Positions 40,174-48,917 of a DNA stretch of 48,917 nucleotides are shown here, one piece after another. Within the stretch, counting starts at the first letter, position 1, and each line of letters begins with the position of its first letter. Source of the DNA: Bacteroidales bacterium UBA1180 (lineage in GTDB: Bacteria > Bacteroidota > Bacteroidia > Bacteroidales > Paludibacteraceae); assembly GCA_002310195.1 (NCBI GenBank), contig DBYS01000019.1, positions 1-48,917 on the forward strand. The letters run 5' to 3'. The notes beneath the pieces are model-generated. The model ran no database searches. It was given only the letters and a program-made list of their open reading frames with translations, and had not been told where the DNA came from. Position numbers and translations under genes: made by a program.

Positions 40174-41835
40174 ATGTCTCAACCCTTATATATCACCGTT
40201 GTAGGCCTTGATGGCAGTGGCAAAAGTGCTGTCATTGAGCGACTTGCATCCCCCGGGCGTGTGTTTGCCGAGTGCTCGTCCCACGAGCAGATGGATACAC
40301 TCACTACGCCTACGGATGTGGTTCTTCAGGTTGTTGATGCCCTCCGTTTGCGTGAGTGTCTGCAGATGACGCCTTCGTTTATGGAGCACCGGCACCCCAT
40401 GGTGATAGCTATTAATAGGTACGATCTTCTGCTCCAGACCGGCCATAGTCTTGATCTTGCCGCGTTCCGCGAGCAGACCGGTGTGCCGACTCTCCTCGTA
40501 TCAACCGTCACCGGTGAGGGGCTTGACGAACTCTCCGATATACTCAACCGCGCTGCAGTTGATCCCGCTATGCGTGAACAAGAACGATTCATCGTTCATG
40601 GCTGGGAACAGACCGACGAGGATGCTTGGCATGCGTATATGGAAGGTCTGCTCATGCAGGTGCTTATCCATCCCGAGGCAGATACCAGCACATGGGAGGA
40701 ACGTGTCAACCGACTGCTTACGAACAAGTGGACTGGCTTCCCGATCTTCTTTGCAGTTATGGCATTCGTGTTCTGGTGCACGTTCGCTATCGGCGGACCT
40801 ATACAGGACTGGATGCAAGGCGGCGTGGACTGGCTTGCAGATCTTATCAACGCATGTATGCCCGAGGGCTGGTTGCGCAGTCTGCTGGCCGACGGTATTG
40901 TTCAAGGTGTCGGTTCGCTTGTTACAGCATTACCGAACATTATTATCCTGTTCTTCTGCTTGAGTTTGATTGAGGATATCGGTTACACTGCCCGTGTTAA
41001 CTTCTTGATGGATAGAGTGATGCACCTCATGGGTCTGCATGGCCGAAGTTTCTTTCCGCTGCTGATGGGGTTCGACTGTAACGTGCCGGCGATCATTGCT
41101 GCCCGCGATACGATCCCTAACCCTAAGAACCGCGCCGTAACAATGCTGATGGTGCCGTTCATGAGCTGCTCGGCACGACTGCCGGTGTATATACTGCTTA
41201 TCTCCACGTTCTTCAAGAGCCACCACGCACTGATCCTCGGCTCGCTCTATCTGCTGGGCATGTTGCTGAGTTTTGTCATGGCATTCATTCTCAAGAAGAC
41301 CAAATGGTTCCGTACCACCGAAGACGATTGTGTGAACGAGCTTCCGGATTTCCATTTGCCATCGCTGCGCTCAATCACGGGCCACGTGTGGTTCCGTGTC
41401 AAGGATTTTCTGAAGAAGATTACTACAGTTGTTCTCTGTGCATCGGTCATCATCTGGGCACTGGAGTTCTTCCCTGCCGGCAATGTGACGGATATTGAGC
41501 ACTCGTGGCTGGCCGCTATCGGTCGCTGGCTTGAACCGGTCATGGCGCCGCTCGGGTTCGACTGGCGGATGTGCGTGTGCCTGATGACCGGCATACCTGC
41601 TAAGGAAGCTATCGCGGCAACCTTTGCAATCCTGTTCGGCAATGACCTCACCGCTATGGCACTCGCTCCGGGCACGGCGTATGCGTTCCTCGTGTTCATA
41701 TTGCTGTACTTCCCCTGTGTGGCTACGGTATCCACGCTCCGCAAGGAAGTCGGCTGGCGTTGGGCGATGTTCTCTGTTGTTAACTCGTTGATTGTAGCCT
41801 GGGTGGCCGCATTCGTATGTAATTTGCTGTTATGA
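40174..41835 (+). CDS. feoB: FeoB-like ferrous iron transporter with reduced G domain
   Basis: The 553-residue protein has the FeoB membrane core: gate motifs LLMGFDCNVPAI and VPFMSCSARLPVY, the CLMTGIPAKEAI segment and about eight helices. The N-terminal G domain is only about 160 residues. The G1 loop is GLDGSGKS (residues 11-18) instead of the usual GNPNCGKT, the G4 motif is NRYD (81-84), and the G3 DLPG motif and switch region are missing. FeoB usually exceeds 700 residues. It moves Fe2+ across the inner membrane, but GTP control may be lost or altered. No FeoA is nearby. The next ATG overlaps its stop (ATGA), and two TonB receptors follow. Confidence 0.88.
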   Translation: MSQPLYITVVGLDGSGKSAVIERLASPGRVFAECSSHEQMDTLTTPTDVVLQVVDALRLRECLQMTPSFMEHRHPMVIAINRYDLLLQTGHSLDLAAFREQTGVPTLLVSTVTGEGLDELSDILNRAAVDPAMREQERFIVHGWEQTDEDAWHAYMEGLLMQVLIHPEADTSTWEERVNRLLTNKWTGFPIFFAVMAFVFWCTFAIGGPIQDWMQGGVDWLADLINACMPEGWLRSLLADGIVQGVGSLVTALPNIIILFFCLSLIEDIGYTARVNFLMDRVMHLMGLHGRSFFPLLMGFDCNVPAIIAARDTIPNPKNRAVTMLMVPFMSCSARLPVYILLISTFFKSHHALILGSLYLLGMLLSFVMAFILKKTKWFRTTEDDCVNELPDFHLPSLRSITGHVWFRVKDFLKKITTVVLCASVIIWALEFFPAGNVTDIEHSWLAAIGRWLEPVMAPLGFDWRMCVCLMTGIPAKEAIAATFAILFGNDLTAMALAPGTAYAFLVFILLYFPCVATVSTLRKEVGWRWAMFSVVNSLIVAWVAAFVCNLLL

Positions 41836-44450
41836 TACAAAAGATTCTGACCATAGTGCTTATACTCGCTGCCGTTGTTGGCATGTATCTCATTATTCGC
41901 CGTCAGCGCCGTGCAGATTGTTCCGGTGGTTGCAACGGTTGCCCGTTGGCTTCTACCTGCTCAAAGGCGATCGTTCTGCTGGCTCTTCTGGCTCTCTCTC
42001 TCCCGGTAAGCGCCCACTTGCATGGCATCGTTTATGATGACCAAGGCGAACCGCTCGCAGGGGCGAACGTTTGGTGGGCAGGCACAACCGAAGGTGCGAC
42101 CACTGACGAGCAGGGTATATTTGAGATTGAGCTTGTGCGCGAAACCAAACTGCTCGTTACCTCGTTCCTCGGCTACCGCAACGACACTACGCGCGTCAAG
42201 GATCGCTCGACGCTGGTGATTGTTCTCATCCCCGATAACCAGCAGCTCGACGAGGTAACCGTTGAGGCACGTCGGCAGTCGGTCATCAGGTCGCGGTTCT
42301 CGGCGTTCGATACCGAAAGTTTCGGTCAGGCCGAACTGTGTCGTGCCGCCTGTTGTAACCTGAGCGAGAGCTTCGAGACCTCCGCATCGGTCGATGTGGC
42401 GTATGCCGACGCAGCAACGGGTGCCAAGCAGATCCGTCTGCTCGGATTGAGCGGCACATATGTTCAGCTACTGACCGAGAACACCCCTGCCGTGCGCGGT
42501 CTGGCGCAGTCGTTCGGCATGGAGTATATTCCCGGCTCGTGGATGGATGCCGTGCAGATCAGCAAAGGCACCTCGTCGGTCATCAACGGTTATGAGGCCA
42601 TCACCGGCCAGATCAACGTCGAATACCTCAAGCCGCAGACACAACAGCCGTTGGCAGTCAATCTGATGCTCAATACCGATCTGCATGCCGAGGTGAACCT
42701 CACCGGCGGATGGGATATACCTATACCCGATGACCCGATGCTCGGTACACTCTCTACATGCGTGTTGGCGCACTACCACGAAGGCGCGTGGCCGATGGAT
42801 GGCAACCATGACGGTATGATCGATATGCCTATGGACCGTATCCTGAACATCCTCAACCGTTGGTACTACCGCAACGACGAATATACGTTCCAGTTCCTTA
42901 TCCGCGGCCTGCACGACGCGCGTCACGGCGGTCAGCGTGAGACCGCCATGGGCCGACGGATGGGTATAACTCCTCCTGCCAATCCTTACTTGATCGACCT
43001 GCGTACCGACCGCGTTGAGGGCTTCATGAAGAATGGTTTCATGTTCGACGAGGAGTCGGGTATGTCGCTCGGTATCATTGCCGCCGGTTCGTATCATGAT
43101 CAGGACAACCACTACGGTCGCACTGCATGGCGAGCCTCACAGGCGAATGGTTACCTCAATGCTATCTTCCAGAACACATGGACCGACATAGCGCGCCCGT
43201 ACAACCTGCAGGGCGAACGGGAGGAACATGAACTTTCCCACAAGCTCTCAGCCGGTGCGTCCGTCAATTACGACCAATATTGGGAGACCCTCACCGGTAA
43301 GGCTCTTGATCCGGCGTTGGCCTCTATGGTTGCCCCGGACGGTTCGGTAGTCTTCGATCGCCGCGAACTAACTCCGGGAGTCTTTGCCGAATACACATTC
43401 GATTATGAGAAGAAATTCTCACTTATAGCCGGTTTGCGTGGCGACTATTCGACACGCTACGGGTTCTTCGTTACGCCGCGTATGAACCTTCGTTATGCGC
43501 CGTTTGAGTGGTGGACGATTCGTGGCAGTATAGGCCTCGGCTACCGTTCGCCGAACGTTATAGCCGACAACGCTTCAGCATTGCTCACATCTACGCGCGA
43601 GTGGCATCCTGACTACGGCGTATCGATGGCCGGCGGAGTGCCGTACTTCCTGTCCGCTCATCAGGAGCGTAGCCTGAACGCCGGTCTGACAACCGTGTTC
43701 GATATACCTATAGGCAAACGTAACCTGCAGATTTCTGCCGAGTACTACTACACGCGGTTCTTCGATGCACTTGTTGTGGATTACGATGCCTCGCCCGGCG
43801 AGATCTGGTTCTATAATCTCAGCGATCTGCCTGACGGACGTTCGTTTAGCCATACGGCGCAGATCGAAGCCTCGATGGAAGTGCTGCGCGGCTGGACGAT
43901 TACTGCCGCGTTCCGATATAACGATGTGCGGCAGACCTCGTTCCATACTATGCCCGGCATAGCAACTCTCGGACAGTACGAACTGCGCGAAAAAGCGTTG
44001 CAGAACCGTTTCAAGGGGCTCGTAACGATGAGTTATGTTACGCCACTCAAGCACTGGCAATTCGATGTTACCGCACAGTTCAATGGCCCGGGACGTATGC
44101 CCGACGGTGTGGTGGCGGATCACTACCAGATGCTCGGCGGAAATATGAACTATCCGCGTCTAACGGCCGACGGCCAGTATTACGAGCGCAACGGTAGCAT
44201 CTACCACAAGTGGTATCCGCAGTTGCTGGCTCAGGTAACGAAGTACTGGCGCACATGTTCGCTGTATGTCGGGGCGGAGAACATGACGAACTTTACGCAG
44301 GACAAACCTATCGCCGGTACCTACAACGCCGACGGTCAGGTCATCATGGATTATTCGCTACCCTTTGATGCCTCGATGATCTGGGCGCCTACTACCGGCT
44401 GGCGTATCTACGCAGGTTTCCGCTGGGCACTTGACCGGCCGGAAGACTGA
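41832..44450 (+). CDS. FeoB-associated Cys-rich segment joined in frame to a TonB-dependent receptor
   Basis: The 872-residue frame starts with a FeoB-associated small membrane peptide (residues 1-45: a helix, then Cys30, Cys34, Cys37 and Cys43). It runs without stop into a second hydrophobic stretch (KAIVLLALLALSLPVSA, 45-61) that looks like a signal peptide. A carboxypeptidase-like beta domain (62-140), a plug domain (140-260, with CRAACC) and a beta barrel follow. An in-frame TTG at residue 39 could start the receptor separately, so two products from one frame are possible. It starts inside the feoB stop codon. The receptor probably imports an iron chelate. Confidence 0.8.
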   Translation: MIQKILTIVLILAAVVGMYLIIRRQRRADCSGGCNGCPLASTCSKAIVLLALLALSLPVSAHLHGIVYDDQGEPLAGANVWWAGTTEGATTDEQGIFEIELVRETKLLVTSFLGYRNDTTRVKDRSTLVIVLIPDNQQLDEVTVEARRQSVIRSRFSAFDTESFGQAELCRAACCNLSESFETSASVDVAYADAATGAKQIRLLGLSGTYVQLLTENTPAVRGLAQSFGMEYIPGSWMDAVQISKGTSSVINGYEAITGQINVEYLKPQTQQPLAVNLMLNTDLHAEVNLTGGWDIPIPDDPMLGTLSTCVLAHYHEGAWPMDGNHDGMIDMPMDRILNILNRWYYRNDEYTFQFLIRGLHDARHGGQRETAMGRRMGITPPANPYLIDLRTDRVEGFMKNGFMFDEESGMSLGIIAAGSYHDQDNHYGRTAWRASQANGYLNAIFQNTWTDIARPYNLQGEREEHELSHKLSAGASVNYDQYWETLTGKALDPALASMVAPDGSVVFDRRELTPGVFAEYTFDYEKKFSLIAGLRGDYSTRYGFFVTPRMNLRYAPFEWWTIRGSIGLGYRSPNVIADNASALLTSTREWHPDYGVSMAGGVPYFLSAHQERSLNAGLTTVFDIPIGKRNLQISAEYYYTRFFDALVVDYDASPGEIWFYNLSDLPDGRSFSHTAQIEASMEVLRGWTITAAFRYNDVRQTSFHTMPGIATLGQYELREKALQNRFKGLVTMSYVTPLKHWQFDVTAQFNGPGRMPDGVVADHYQMLGGNMNYPRLTADGQYYERNGSIYHKWYPQLLAQVTKYWRTCSLYVGAENMTNFTQDKPIAGTYNADGQVIMDYSLPFDASMIWAPTTGWRIYAGFRWALDRPED

Positions 44451-44482
44451 TTGTTAACTACTGATAGTTGAAACAGATTTTA

Positions 44483-46765
44483 ATGAATATATCCAAATAT
44501 CTCACGTTGGTGCTGCTGATGATGGCAGCGCCGTTAGCAGCACAATACGATGCCCACCTTACCGGCCACGTGCTTGACGAACGAACGGGCGAGCACTTGC
44601 CGTATGTAAACGTGCAGGTCAAAGGTACGAACATCGGTACCGTCACCGACGAGTCAGGCCACTACCTCATGCAAGACCTGCCTATCGGTCGTCAGACTAT
44701 TGTTTTCAGTTACGTCGGTTATGAGACGCTCGAACTGCCCGTCAATATCGAGGCCGACAGGACAGTCGAACTCAAAGCTGTGCTCAGCGAAATGAGCAAG
44801 CAACTCAACGGAGTGGTGGTCACCGCCAACCGATATGCCACCAAACGGCAGGAAGCGGCTACTATAGTCAATGTGCTATCGCCCAAACTGTTTGAGACCA
44901 CTGCCGTGGCGTGCATGGCTGAAGCGGTGGCCTTCCAGCCGGGCTTGCGTGTGGAGAACTCTTGCAGCAACTGCGGTAAGACCGACCTGCGTATCAATGG
45001 CCTGCAAGGTCAGTACACGCAGATCCTTATGGACTCACGACCGGTCTTTTCCTCCATGGCTTCGGTCTATGGATTGGAGCAGGTACCGGCAGCGATGATT
45101 GACCGTATTGAGGTGGTTCGTGGCGGCGGCTCGGCTATGTACGGAGCGAACGCTATCGCAGGCGTAGTGAACATCATTACCAAGGAGCCCGTGCGTAATT
45201 TCATCAATGTATCCAACATCAGCCAGGTCAATGAACGTGCCGGCTACGATATCCATACCGATCTTAATGCTTCGGTCATGTCCGAGAACCGCAAGATAGG
45301 TGCATATCTGTTTGCATCGCACCGCACGCGCAGCCCGTATGACCGCGATGGCGATGGTTACAGCGAAGTGCCGCAGCTGCGTGTCACCACGGCAGGAACA
45401 CGCTTGTTCTTCAAGACCAGCGCTTACAGCAAGCTTACCGCCGAGTACCACCATACAACCGACTACCGCCGCGGAGGAAACCTCATTGACCTTGAGCCGC
45501 ATAGGGCCGATATAGCCGAACAGTTGCGTCATAATATCGACGCAGGCTCACTCGCCTTCGACTGGTATTCGCAGGACAATCGCCATTTCGTTTCGGTCTA
45601 TTCTGCCGTTCAGCATATAGGTCGGGAGAGTTACTTCGGCACAGGCCAGGACCTCAATGCCTACGGACGCAGCACCGATCTCACGTCGAACACCGGACTG
45701 CAGTACCGATTTTCCTATCCTTGCGGACTGATGCAAGGCGACCTGACTGTCGGCGCTGAGTATAACTACAACGGTCTCCGCGACCAGATGTTGGGTTACA
45801 ACCGAAATATAATTCAGAACGTGCATGTGGTAGGTGCATACGCACAGAACGAATGGAAGAACGAGCAGTGGAGTGCCCTCATCGGTGCGCGCGTCGAGAA
45901 GCATAATTTCTTACGTCGGCCTGTTGTCGCTCCGCGTGCCACGTTGCGTTACACGCCGCTCAGCGGACTCGTTCTGCGTGCCGGGTACAGTAGCGGCTAC
46001 CGTGCTCCGCAAGCTTATGACGAAGACCTGCACGTCGCAGCCGTCGGAGGCAATGTATCTCTCATCAGCCTTGATCCGAATCTCCGACCTGAGTACTCTC
46101 ATAGCGCGACACTCAGTGCCGATTGGTACTACACGTTTGGCAACTGCGAACTCAATCTTACCGCCGAAGGGTTCTATACGTATCTTCAGGACGTGTTCTT
46201 CCTCCGGGAAGAGGGAACTGATGCCAACGGCAACATCCTCTTCACCCGTACCAATGCCAACGGCGCATGGGTCGGAGGACTGAATCTGGAAGCCAAGTTC
46301 GGTTTTCGCGTTGAGACGCTTAACTTCCAACTTTCCGCAGGCTATACCTTCCAACGTAGCCGCTACACCGTTCCGCAGCAGTGGAGTGCCGATGTGCCCG
46401 CACAGTCGCGTATGCTCCGCACGCCGGATAACTACGGATACTTGCTCTTTGACATCGAACCTGTCAAACACTTTACCATCTCTCTCAATGGTAAGGCTAC
46501 CGGTTCGATGCTTGTGCCCCACCTGGCCGGATTCGTTCCGCAGGACGAAGAGGTCGTTACGCCAGCATTCTGGGATCTGGGCATACGGCTCGCGTATGAT
46601 TTTCACCTCTACAAGCACTATTGCCTCTGCCTGAGCGGTGGAGTGAAAAATGTGTTGGATCAGTTCCAACGTGATCTCGATCAGGGACCGCTCCGCGATG
46701 CGGGGTATATGTACGGAATAACCACGCCGCGCACCTATTTTCTGGGCCTCGCACTGAAGCTTTGA
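44483..46765 (+). CDS. TonB-dependent outer-membrane receptor, iron-type
   Basis: The 760-residue receptor has a signal peptide (MNISKYLTLVLLMMAAPLAAQ), a carboxypeptidase-like domain (about 25-110, GTNIGTVTDESGHYLM), a plug domain (110-240, with VENSCSNCGKTDLRINGLQG and the IEVVRGGGSAMYG end) and a barrel ending LALKL. The Cys-x-x-Cys in the plug is common in Bacteroidetes iron/heme receptors. The ATG at 44483 is preferred over the TTG at 44468. It follows the preceding receptor by 32 bp, so both are probably in the feoB operon and supply iron to FeoB. Confidence 0.9.
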   Translation: MNISKYLTLVLLMMAAPLAAQYDAHLTGHVLDERTGEHLPYVNVQVKGTNIGTVTDESGHYLMQDLPIGRQTIVFSYVGYETLELPVNIEADRTVELKAVLSEMSKQLNGVVVTANRYATKRQEAATIVNVLSPKLFETTAVACMAEAVAFQPGLRVENSCSNCGKTDLRINGLQGQYTQILMDSRPVFSSMASVYGLEQVPAAMIDRIEVVRGGGSAMYGANAIAGVVNIITKEPVRNFINVSNISQVNERAGYDIHTDLNASVMSENRKIGAYLFASHRTRSPYDRDGDGYSEVPQLRVTTAGTRLFFKTSAYSKLTAEYHHTTDYRRGGNLIDLEPHRADIAEQLRHNIDAGSLAFDWYSQDNRHFVSVYSAVQHIGRESYFGTGQDLNAYGRSTDLTSNTGLQYRFSYPCGLMQGDLTVGAEYNYNGLRDQMLGYNRNIIQNVHVVGAYAQNEWKNEQWSALIGARVEKHNFLRRPVVAPRATLRYTPLSGLVLRAGYSSGYRAPQAYDEDLHVAAVGGNVSLISLDPNLRPEYSHSATLSADWYYTFGNCELNLTAEGFYTYLQDVFFLREEGTDANGNILFTRTNANGAWVGGLNLEAKFGFRVETLNFQLSAGYTFQRSRYTVPQQWSADVPAQSRMLRTPDNYGYLLFDIEPVKHFTISLNGKATGSMLVPHLAGFVPQDEEVVTPAFWDLGIRLAYDFHLYKHYCLCLSGGVKNVLDQFQRDLDQGPLRDAGYMYGITTPRTYFLGLALKL

Positions 46766-46807
46766 GCGCAAAAATGCACAATTATGCAAAAAAAAGTCTC
46801 ACAATGC

Positions 46808-46838
46808 TTGCAAATGTGGGATTTTTTTTGTACCTTTG
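46808..46838 (+). promoter_or_regulatory. Promoter of the FISUMP-domain protein gene
   Basis: TTG at 46808-46810, a 20-bp spacer and TACCTTTG at 46831-46838. The leader to the ATG at 46912 is about 67 nt. Confidence 0.78.
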
Positions 46839-46911
46839 TAAGCTGTTTGGGATACAAGCAGTTGCTTTGTGGCAGAAAAACATATCATTAACCCTATAAA
46901 CAACTATTACA

Positions 46912-47571
46912 ATGGAAAATCAAGATTCCTCCAAACGTATCAGTATTATTGCGCTGATCATCGCTATTATCGCCCTGTTGATTAACCTCTGGATGCTCTA
47001 TGGCTATTGGAACTGGCTGAAGTTGCAGAAGGCTGCTGAACCTGTACAGCAAGAGCAGGTTGTTGAGCCCGTAGCACAGGAGCCCGCACAGGCTGAGCCC
47101 GTGGCTGAAGAGGTCGAAGAGCCCCAACCGCAAGTGCCTGCCGATCAGCCTTTGAAGAAGAAAGTCAGTGGTGCTGCGTATGTTGACCTCGGTCTGCCGA
47201 GCGGCATCAAGTGGCGTAGCGCCAACGAGCCGGATCTTATGACTTACGACGATGCTGTTGCCGAGTTCGGCAAGAAGCTCCCGACACACAAGCAGTACAC
47301 CGAACTGCTGGAGAAGTGCCAGTGGAAAGAACTCAAGAGCGGCGGTTACAAGGTTGTAGGCCCGAACGGCAACTCGATCATCTTCCCCGTTAGCGGATTT
47401 ATCAACTGCACCGGCGAGCTCCGTGGCACGGACAATATCGGTGACTACTGGACCGCTACTACCAACGGTACCGACGAGGCTTACCGAATGGTCTTCACCG
47501 ACAAGCAAGGTCCGAAGCTCGTGCTCCATCAGCGTTGCTATGCACGTGCTATCCGTTTGATTGAGAAGTAA
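46912..47571 (+). CDS. Membrane-anchored FISUMP-domain protein
   Basis: The 219-residue protein has an N-terminal membrane helix (ISIIALIIAIIALLINLWML), a Glu/Pro/Gln/Val-rich linker (about 40-80) and a C-terminal domain with YVDLGLPSGIKWRSANEP and a later GDYWTATTNGTDEAYRM. This is the FISUMP/DUF1566 signature also seen at the ends of the two repeat lipoproteins. It is probably held in the inner membrane with the domain outside. Its role is unknown. The nuclease gene follows after 20 bp. Confidence 0.75.
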   Translation: MENQDSSKRISIIALIIAIIALLINLWMLYGYWNWLKLQKAAEPVQQEQVVEPVAQEPAQAEPVAEEVEEPQPQVPADQPLKKKVSGAAYVDLGLPSGIKWRSANEPDLMTYDDAVAEFGKKLPTHKQYTELLEKCQWKELKSGGYKVVGPNGNSIIFPVSGFINCTGELRGTDNIGDYWTATTNGTDEAYRMVFTDKQGPKLVLHQRCYARAIRLIEK

Positions 47572-47591
47572 TCAGTTGATTACCTGACACT

Positions 47592-48470
47592 TTGAAACGC
47601 AAGCGTTCATCTCGAACATCGGCAGTGATTGCCGCGATAGTATGCCTGCTGGGCGCTATCGCATATATCCTGTCTTCCTTCCGCGCGCAGCCTCCGCAAA
47701 CCGAGGCTGCGCCGGTTGTTTCCCATAGCATGTCGTCGGCCAATAGCCCGCAACAGGCGCCAGCCGATATTGCCAATGTCCAACTCGAACTCCCGCGTCT
47801 TCTCACAGAACGACCGGCGCAAGTCATCGAACATCTCGGTTACACGGTTTGCTACAACGCCGAATGGCATCTGCCTAACTGGGTGGCATACGAACTCACA
47901 CCGTTCGAGGCCGACGGGGAGTTTACCCGTACCGACAAGTTCCTTCCTGACCCGCTCGTGGAGGGTGACCCGGTCGTCACATCCGATTACAAAGGTTCCG
48001 GCTACGACCGCGGACACATGGCTCCCGCGGCGGATATGCGTTGGTCCGAACAGGCCATGAAGGAGTCGTTCTATATGACGAACATGTGTCCGCAGAACCA
48101 TAACAACAACGCCGGTGACTGGAAGGATCTCGAGGAACTTGTTCGGGATCTCGCCACTGTATATGGCAATATCTATATCTGCTGCGGGCCGATCGTCAGC
48201 GATGCCTCTACTACCATCGGTTCTGTACGGAAGATCGTTGTGCCCCAAGCCTTCTACAAGGTGCTGCTCCGGCAGAAGCCTGACGGAGCATACACCTCTA
48301 TCGGTTTTGTCATGCCCAATGCTGCCGGCAACAGACCGCTCATGACCTATATGCAGTCTGTCGATGAGGTCGAGCAGCTGACCGGTATCGATTTCTATTG
48401 TAACCTGCCTGACTCTATCCAAACCATTGTCGAAGCTGACTTCACTGTTTCTGATTGGAATGTGAAGTGA
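47592..48470 (+). CDS. NUC1-type non-specific DNA/RNA endonuclease, membrane-anchored
   Basis: The 292-residue protein has an N-terminal anchor or signal (SAVIAAIVCLLGAIAYIL) and a beta-beta-metal nuclease domain (about 75-292). The DRGH motif is at residues 139-142 (His142 is the general base), and the metal-binding Asn lies in the TNMCPQNHNNNAGDW segment. It cleaves DNA and RNA outside the cytoplasm, perhaps to feed on nucleotides. The start is a TTG at 47592, the only candidate that gives a signal, since the next Met lies beyond the membrane segment. It is 20 bp after the FISUMP-domain gene. Confidence 0.87.
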   Translation: MKRKRSSRTSAVIAAIVCLLGAIAYILSSFRAQPPQTEAAPVVSHSMSSANSPQQAPADIANVQLELPRLLTERPAQVIEHLGYTVCYNAEWHLPNWVAYELTPFEADGEFTRTDKFLPDPLVEGDPVVTSDYKGSGYDRGHMAPAADMRWSEQAMKESFYMTNMCPQNHNNNAGDWKDLEELVRDLATVYGNIYICCGPIVSDASTTIGSVRKIVVPQAFYKVLLRQKPDGAYTSIGFVMPNAAGNRPLMTYMQSVDEVEQLTGIDFYCNLPDSIQTIVEADFTVSDWNVK

Positions 48471-48567
48471 TTTGCCTACGTACTCCCATCTGTTTGCAAC
48501 CTTAGCGTGACATAAATAGCCTCTAAAACAGAAAAATAGCGTTTTTTTCGAAAATTATTTGCGTATA

Positions 48568-48599
48568 TCAAATATTTGTTATACCTTTGCAGCCGTTTT
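48568..48599 (+). promoter_or_regulatory. Promoter of the rRNA operon
   Basis: TTTG at 48568-48571, a 20-bp spacer and TACCTTTG at 48592-48599. About 300 bp of leader follow. Confidence 0.8.
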
Positions 48600-48693
48600 C
48601 GCCCCAAAATTTTCGGGCGGACATTTTTTTCGGGTTTTCCCGAACGTTCTTTGAAAGATTGTTCAATCAAGATGTAGTACAAGAGAGACAGCT

Positions 48694-48764
48694 ACATAAT
48701 CGAGACGCAAGTCGAGAAGATGTGTCGCAAGGCACATAATCGAGACGCAAGTCGAGAAGATGTG
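48694..48764 (+). repeat. Two tandem 31-nt repeats in the rRNA leader
   Basis: The unit at 48694-48724 is repeated exactly at 48734-48764 (period 40). In each unit ACAT can pair with ATGT, and CGA..TCG forms an inner stem, so the repeats would make two identical hairpins. A role in leader processing or antitermination is inferred. Confidence 0.7.
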
Positions 48765-48897
48765 GCTAAATAGCGTTCGACTATATACATTATTATATAT
48801 AGTGTGAGCGCAAATTTTCCTTGTCGATTCCATTAATGGAAGTGCAACTACGAATAAGTCGTTTGAGTGTAGGATGAGCTTTTTGTTATAATTTATT

Positions 48898-48917
48898 TTA
48901 CAACGAAGAGTTTGATC
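48898..48917 (+). rRNA. rrs: 16S rRNA, 5' end only
   Basis: The window ends in GAAGAGTTTGATC, the conserved 5' end of bacterial 16S rRNA. Only about 20 nt are present and the exact mature end is not fixed. Confidence 0.88.

Larger units (their letters stand above)
48471..48897 (+). other. rRNA operon leader
   Basis: This 427-bp gap holds the rRNA promoter, the hairpin TTCGGG-TTTT-CCCGAA (48629-48644), a boxA-like GTTCTTTGAAAGA (48646-48658), two tandem 31-nt hairpin repeats and AT-rich text before 16S. No protein gene is seen. Confidence 0.7.

Noticed and set aside
48694..48764. CRISPR array
   Set aside because: There are only two copies with a 9-bp spacer, inside an rRNA leader.

Overview
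The window reads as a piece of a Bacteroidales chromosome, probably gut- or rumen-associated, with fairly high GC outside a few AT-rich patches. The evidence is as follows. At least fifteen promoters have the Bacteroidetes form TTTG/TTG-N20-TANNTTTG. Gene starts lack strong Shine-Dalgarno sequences. SCNK-type lipoproteins, TonB receptors with carboxypeptidase-like N-terminal domains, FISUMP/DUF1566-type domains and a TamL-type lipidated Omp85 protein are all typical of the phylum. The window ends in the first bases of a 16S rRNA gene. No phage or insertion sequence is intact.

Layout. 1-5 kb is housekeeping: a nucleosidase-like gene, thiL, a SpoU/TrmH methyltransferase and tamL. 5.07-5.51 kb has no convincing gene but has a promoter, several strong stem-loops and an intrinsic terminator, so it is a candidate structured ncRNA. 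5.7-16.3 kb is one co-directional cluster with very small gaps: three small envelope proteins, a giant repeat lipoprotein (11 Fn3-like modules), a 55-residue peptide, a membrane protein, a radical SAM/SPASM enzyme and a second repeat lipoprotein (6 modules). The peptide and radical SAM enzyme look like a RiPP system of the three-residue cyclophane (triceptide) kind, bracketed by the two near-identical 5' ends of the lipoprotein genes.

16.5-22 kb is accessory: a transglutaminase-like exported protein, small unknowns, a cupin/winged-helix fusion protein behind an array of seven helically phased GCTTGTATAAA motifs, a frameshifted small gene and a truncated HNH gene. 22.1-29.9 kb is an apparent operon with a second copy of part of that array upstream: two lipoproteins, a membrane polyferredoxin with an internal twin-arginine motif, a Tat-signal aldo/keto reductase with ferredoxin clusters, tatA, tatC and a domain-permuted GH3 enzyme.

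29.9-36.3 kb is on the minus strand: a thiamine-type TonB receptor under a TPP riboswitch, a fused Fe-ADH/ALDH protein in the reverse order to AdhE, an ICMT-like methyltransferase and a porin-like protein. 36.4-40.1 kb carries tRNA-Glu, rpsT, clpP, clpX and rmuC. 40.1-46.8 kb is an iron-uptake operon: a FeoB with a reduced G domain, a reading frame joining a FeoB-associated Cys-rich peptide to a TonB receptor, and a second TonB receptor. A FISUMP-domain protein, a NUC1-type nuclease and an rRNA operon leader close the window.
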